DNA of 53,824 bases from Pedobacter sp. ASV19 (GTDB lineage: Bacteria; Bacteroidota; Bacteroidia; Sphingobacteriales; Sphingobacteriaceae), in the NCBI RefSeq assembly GCF_016429005.1, contig NZ_JAELTV010000004.1:1-53824 (forward strand). The letters run 5' to 3'. Under the pieces are notes generated by a model. The model was given only the letters and a program-made list of their open reading frames with translations. It made no database searches and had not been told where the DNA came from. This document shows, one piece after another, positions 52,419 to 53,824 of the stretch. A program made the position numbers and the translations under genes. Every line of letters begins with the position of its first letter. Within the stretch, counting starts at the first letter, position 1.

Positions 52419-52511
52419 ATGGAGGAAATGATCGTAATAGGATGTGTTATTGCCCTGATTGCCTTCTTTTTTAGTCCTTATGATCTGAAAATGGATGACG
52501 ATGACGTCTAA
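52419..52511 (+). CDS. 30-residue single-span membrane microprotein
   Basis: An open frame of 31 codons from ATG to TAA, encoding MEEMIVIGCVIALIAFFFSP and a charged tail ending in DDDDV. It has one membrane helix (about residues 4-18). It overlaps the start of the phosphoesterase gene by 17 bp, which would allow coupling of the two translations. A near-consensus -7 box, CATATTTG at 52391-52398, lies 20 bp upstream, and nothing else occupies this gap after the terminator. No homology can be judged at this size, so it is a candidate gene only. Confidence 0.5.
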   Translation: MEEMIVIGCVIALIAFFFSPYDLKMDDDDV

Positions 52512-53355
52512 AAGAGAAGTAGAAATTGCAGTCATTTCGGACGTACACCTGGGTACTTACGGATGCCACGCCAAAGAGCTTTTAAAATATCTGAAAAGCA
52601 TTAAGCCTAAAATGTTGATCCTTAATGGCGACATTATTGATATCTGGCAATTTAGCAAAAGGTACTGGCCGGAAACACATATGAAGGTGGTCCGTAAACT
52701 GATGAAATTTGTGGTGGAAGGGGTGCCGGTATATTATCTGACGGGTAATCATGACGAGCTCTTGCGTAAATTCGCAGATATGCATTTAGGAGCTTTCCAT
52801 TTACAAAATAAACTGGTTTTGGAAATAGATGGTAAAAAGGCCTGGTTCTTCCATGGGGATATTTTTGATGTTACCATGCAGCATTCCAAATGGCTGGCGA
52901 AACTGGGTGCCGTAGGATATGATACCCTGATCCTGATCAATAGTTTTGTGAACTGGGGCCTGAAGATTTTTGGGAGAGAGAAAATGAGCTTTTCGAAAAA
53001 GGTGAAGGAAAGCTTTAAGGATGCGGTAAAATTTATCAACAGTTTTGAACAGACGGCTGCGGAGCTTGCTGTTGAAAAAGGCTATGAATATGTGGTTTGC
53101 GGTCATATCCATCAGCCGGAAATGCGTGGCATTGAAACTGAGAATGGCAGAGTGACCTATTTGAACAGCGGAGACTGGATTGAAAACCTGACCGCGCTGG
53201 AATACAACAATAAGGCCTGGAAAATATTTAAATATGAGGCCAAAGATTATGAAACAGATATAGAGGAAGAAGGAATTCTTTCTGACAGCGAAGATTTACA
53301 TAGTAAACTGGATATCAATGTATTATTGCAAAAGATCAAATTAGAAATTGTCTAA
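52495..53355 (+). CDS. LpxH-like calcineurin-family phosphoesterase
   Basis: A 286-residue metallophosphoesterase with all binuclear-metal motifs: SDVHLG (D16, H18), NGDIIDIW (D46), GNHDE (84-88), FHGDIFD (H120) and CGHIHQPE. It resembles UDP-2,3-diacylglucosamine diphosphatases that make lipid X in lipid A synthesis; a more general phosphoesterase role is possible. ATGs at 52495 and 52501 are both possible. It overlaps the microprotein and is followed 29 bp later by a glycosyltransferase gene. Confidence 0.87.
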   Translation: MTMTSKREVEIAVISDVHLGTYGCHAKELLKYLKSIKPKMLILNGDIIDIWQFSKRYWPETHMKVVRKLMKFVVEGVPVYYLTGNHDELLRKFADMHLGAFHLQNKLVLEIDGKKAWFFHGDIFDVTMQHSKWLAKLGAVGYDTLILINSFVNWGLKIFGREKMSFSKKVKESFKDAVKFINSFEQTAAELAVEKGYEYVVCGHIHQPEMRGIETENGRVTYLNSGDWIENLTALEYNNKAWKIFKYEAKDYETDIEEEGILSDSEDLHSKLDINVLLQKIKLEIV

Positions 53356-53384
53356 AGGCTAAAATTTACAGATATTCGGTGCGG

Positions 53385-53824
53385 ATGAAGATATTATATG
53401 CGATTCAGGGAACGGGAAACGGGCACATCAGCCGTGCCAGAGAGATTGTTCCATTGTTACAACAGCATGGCGATGTGGAGCTTCTGATTAGCGGAACGCA
53501 GGCTGATGTCAGGCTGAGCCAGCCTGTTCAATATCAGCTTCATGGTTTTAGCTTTATTTTTGGTAAAAAGGGTGGGGTTGACCACTTCGAGACCTGGAAG
53601 ACCATGAACCTTCCGCGTTTTGTAAAAGACATGAGATCTCTTCCTTTAAAGGATTATAATCTGATCATTAATGACTTTGAGCCGGTAACTGCCTGGGCAT
53701 GCAGGCTTAGAGGGATAGAAAGCGTTGGTTTAAGTCACCAGGCTTCTTTTCAGTCTCCCAAAGTACCTAAACCAAAGAGTATAGACTGGGCGCAGCTGGT
53801 TATGAAATATTATGCACCGGCAAC
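53385..53824 (+). CDS. N-terminal part of a MurG-like glycosyltransferase (3' end outside window)
   Basis: The frame opens at the ATG at 53385 and stays open to the window end (146 codons). The start MKILYAIQGTGNGHISRARE carries the glycine-rich GTGNGHISRA loop of the GT-B, MurG-like acceptor-binding domain. Further on, FGKKGG and IINDFEPVTAW fit the family of conserved Bacteroidota glycosyltransferases that follow LpxH-like genes. The donor-binding half lies beyond the window, so substrate and exact family are open. Confidence 0.85.
   Translation, partial: MKILYAIQGTGNGHISRAREIVPLLQQHGDVELLISGTQADVRLSQPVQYQLHGFSFIFGKKGGVDHFETWKTMNLPRFVKDMRSLPLKDYNLIINDFEPVTAWACRLRGIESVGLSHQASFQSPKVPKPKSIDWAQLVMKYYAPA

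Noticed and set aside
1-53824. tRNA, rRNA, CRISPR or riboswitch elements
   Set aside because: No cloverleaf-like sequence, rRNA segment, regular direct-repeat array or recognisable riboswitch core was found in the gaps by reading.

Overview
The window looks like chromosomal DNA from a Bacteroidota bacterium, most likely of the Sphingobacteriaceae (Pedobacter or Mucilaginibacter type). The signs are several TAnnTTTG promoter boxes of the Bacteroidota type, GldJ and PorV proteins of the type IX secretion/gliding family, a separate NuoC and NuoD, and small families typical of the phylum (DUF4834, DUF4476, DUF4159, FeoB-associated Cys-rich protein). No rRNA, tRNA, CRISPR array, transposase or phage gene was seen. 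Family names come from recognising the translated sequences; no database search was run.

Layout. 1-267: end of a TPR protein. 346-13203: a complete 14-gene nuoA-N operon for proton-pumping NADH:quinone oxidoreductase, with a short NuoG. 13250-17668: a plus-strand run with a DedA protein, inorganic pyrophosphatase, a CNNM/CorC-type membrane protein, rRNA methyltransferase RsmE, a DUF4159 protein and a biotin carrier protein. 17751-20852: divergent gldJ and porV. 20869-24001: ispF, a small lipoprotein, pirin, YceI, a Crp-type regulator and a Cys-rich membrane peptide.

24052-30029 is the most unusual part. A five-gene minus-strand operon encodes an alpha/beta hydrolase, an ATP-grasp protein with a Lys/Ala/Pro-rich tail, a GCS2-type carboxylate-amine ligase, a class I glutamine amidotransferase and a second, divergent ATP-grasp protein. 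A divergent second hydrolase lies beside it. Together they look like a pathway making a small peptide-like or amide-linked metabolite of unknown structure.

30016-35578 holds a Rossmann-fold protein, a DUF1080 protein, a 644-bp intergenic region with an 81-bp near-perfect inverted repeat pair, typA, a PAP2 phosphatase and an SDR oxidoreductase. 35599-43295 is a polysaccharide or glycan locus: three glycosyltransferases, two methyltransferases and a flippase, with a rhomboid protease inside it. 43321-53824 holds DinB-like, DUF4476, YjjG-like HAD, upp, a degenerate deacetylase-like protein, uvrB, ywbE, DUF4834, a large YfhO membrane protein, a 30-residue membrane microprotein, an LpxH-like phosphoesterase and the start of a MurG-like glycosyltransferase that runs off the window.
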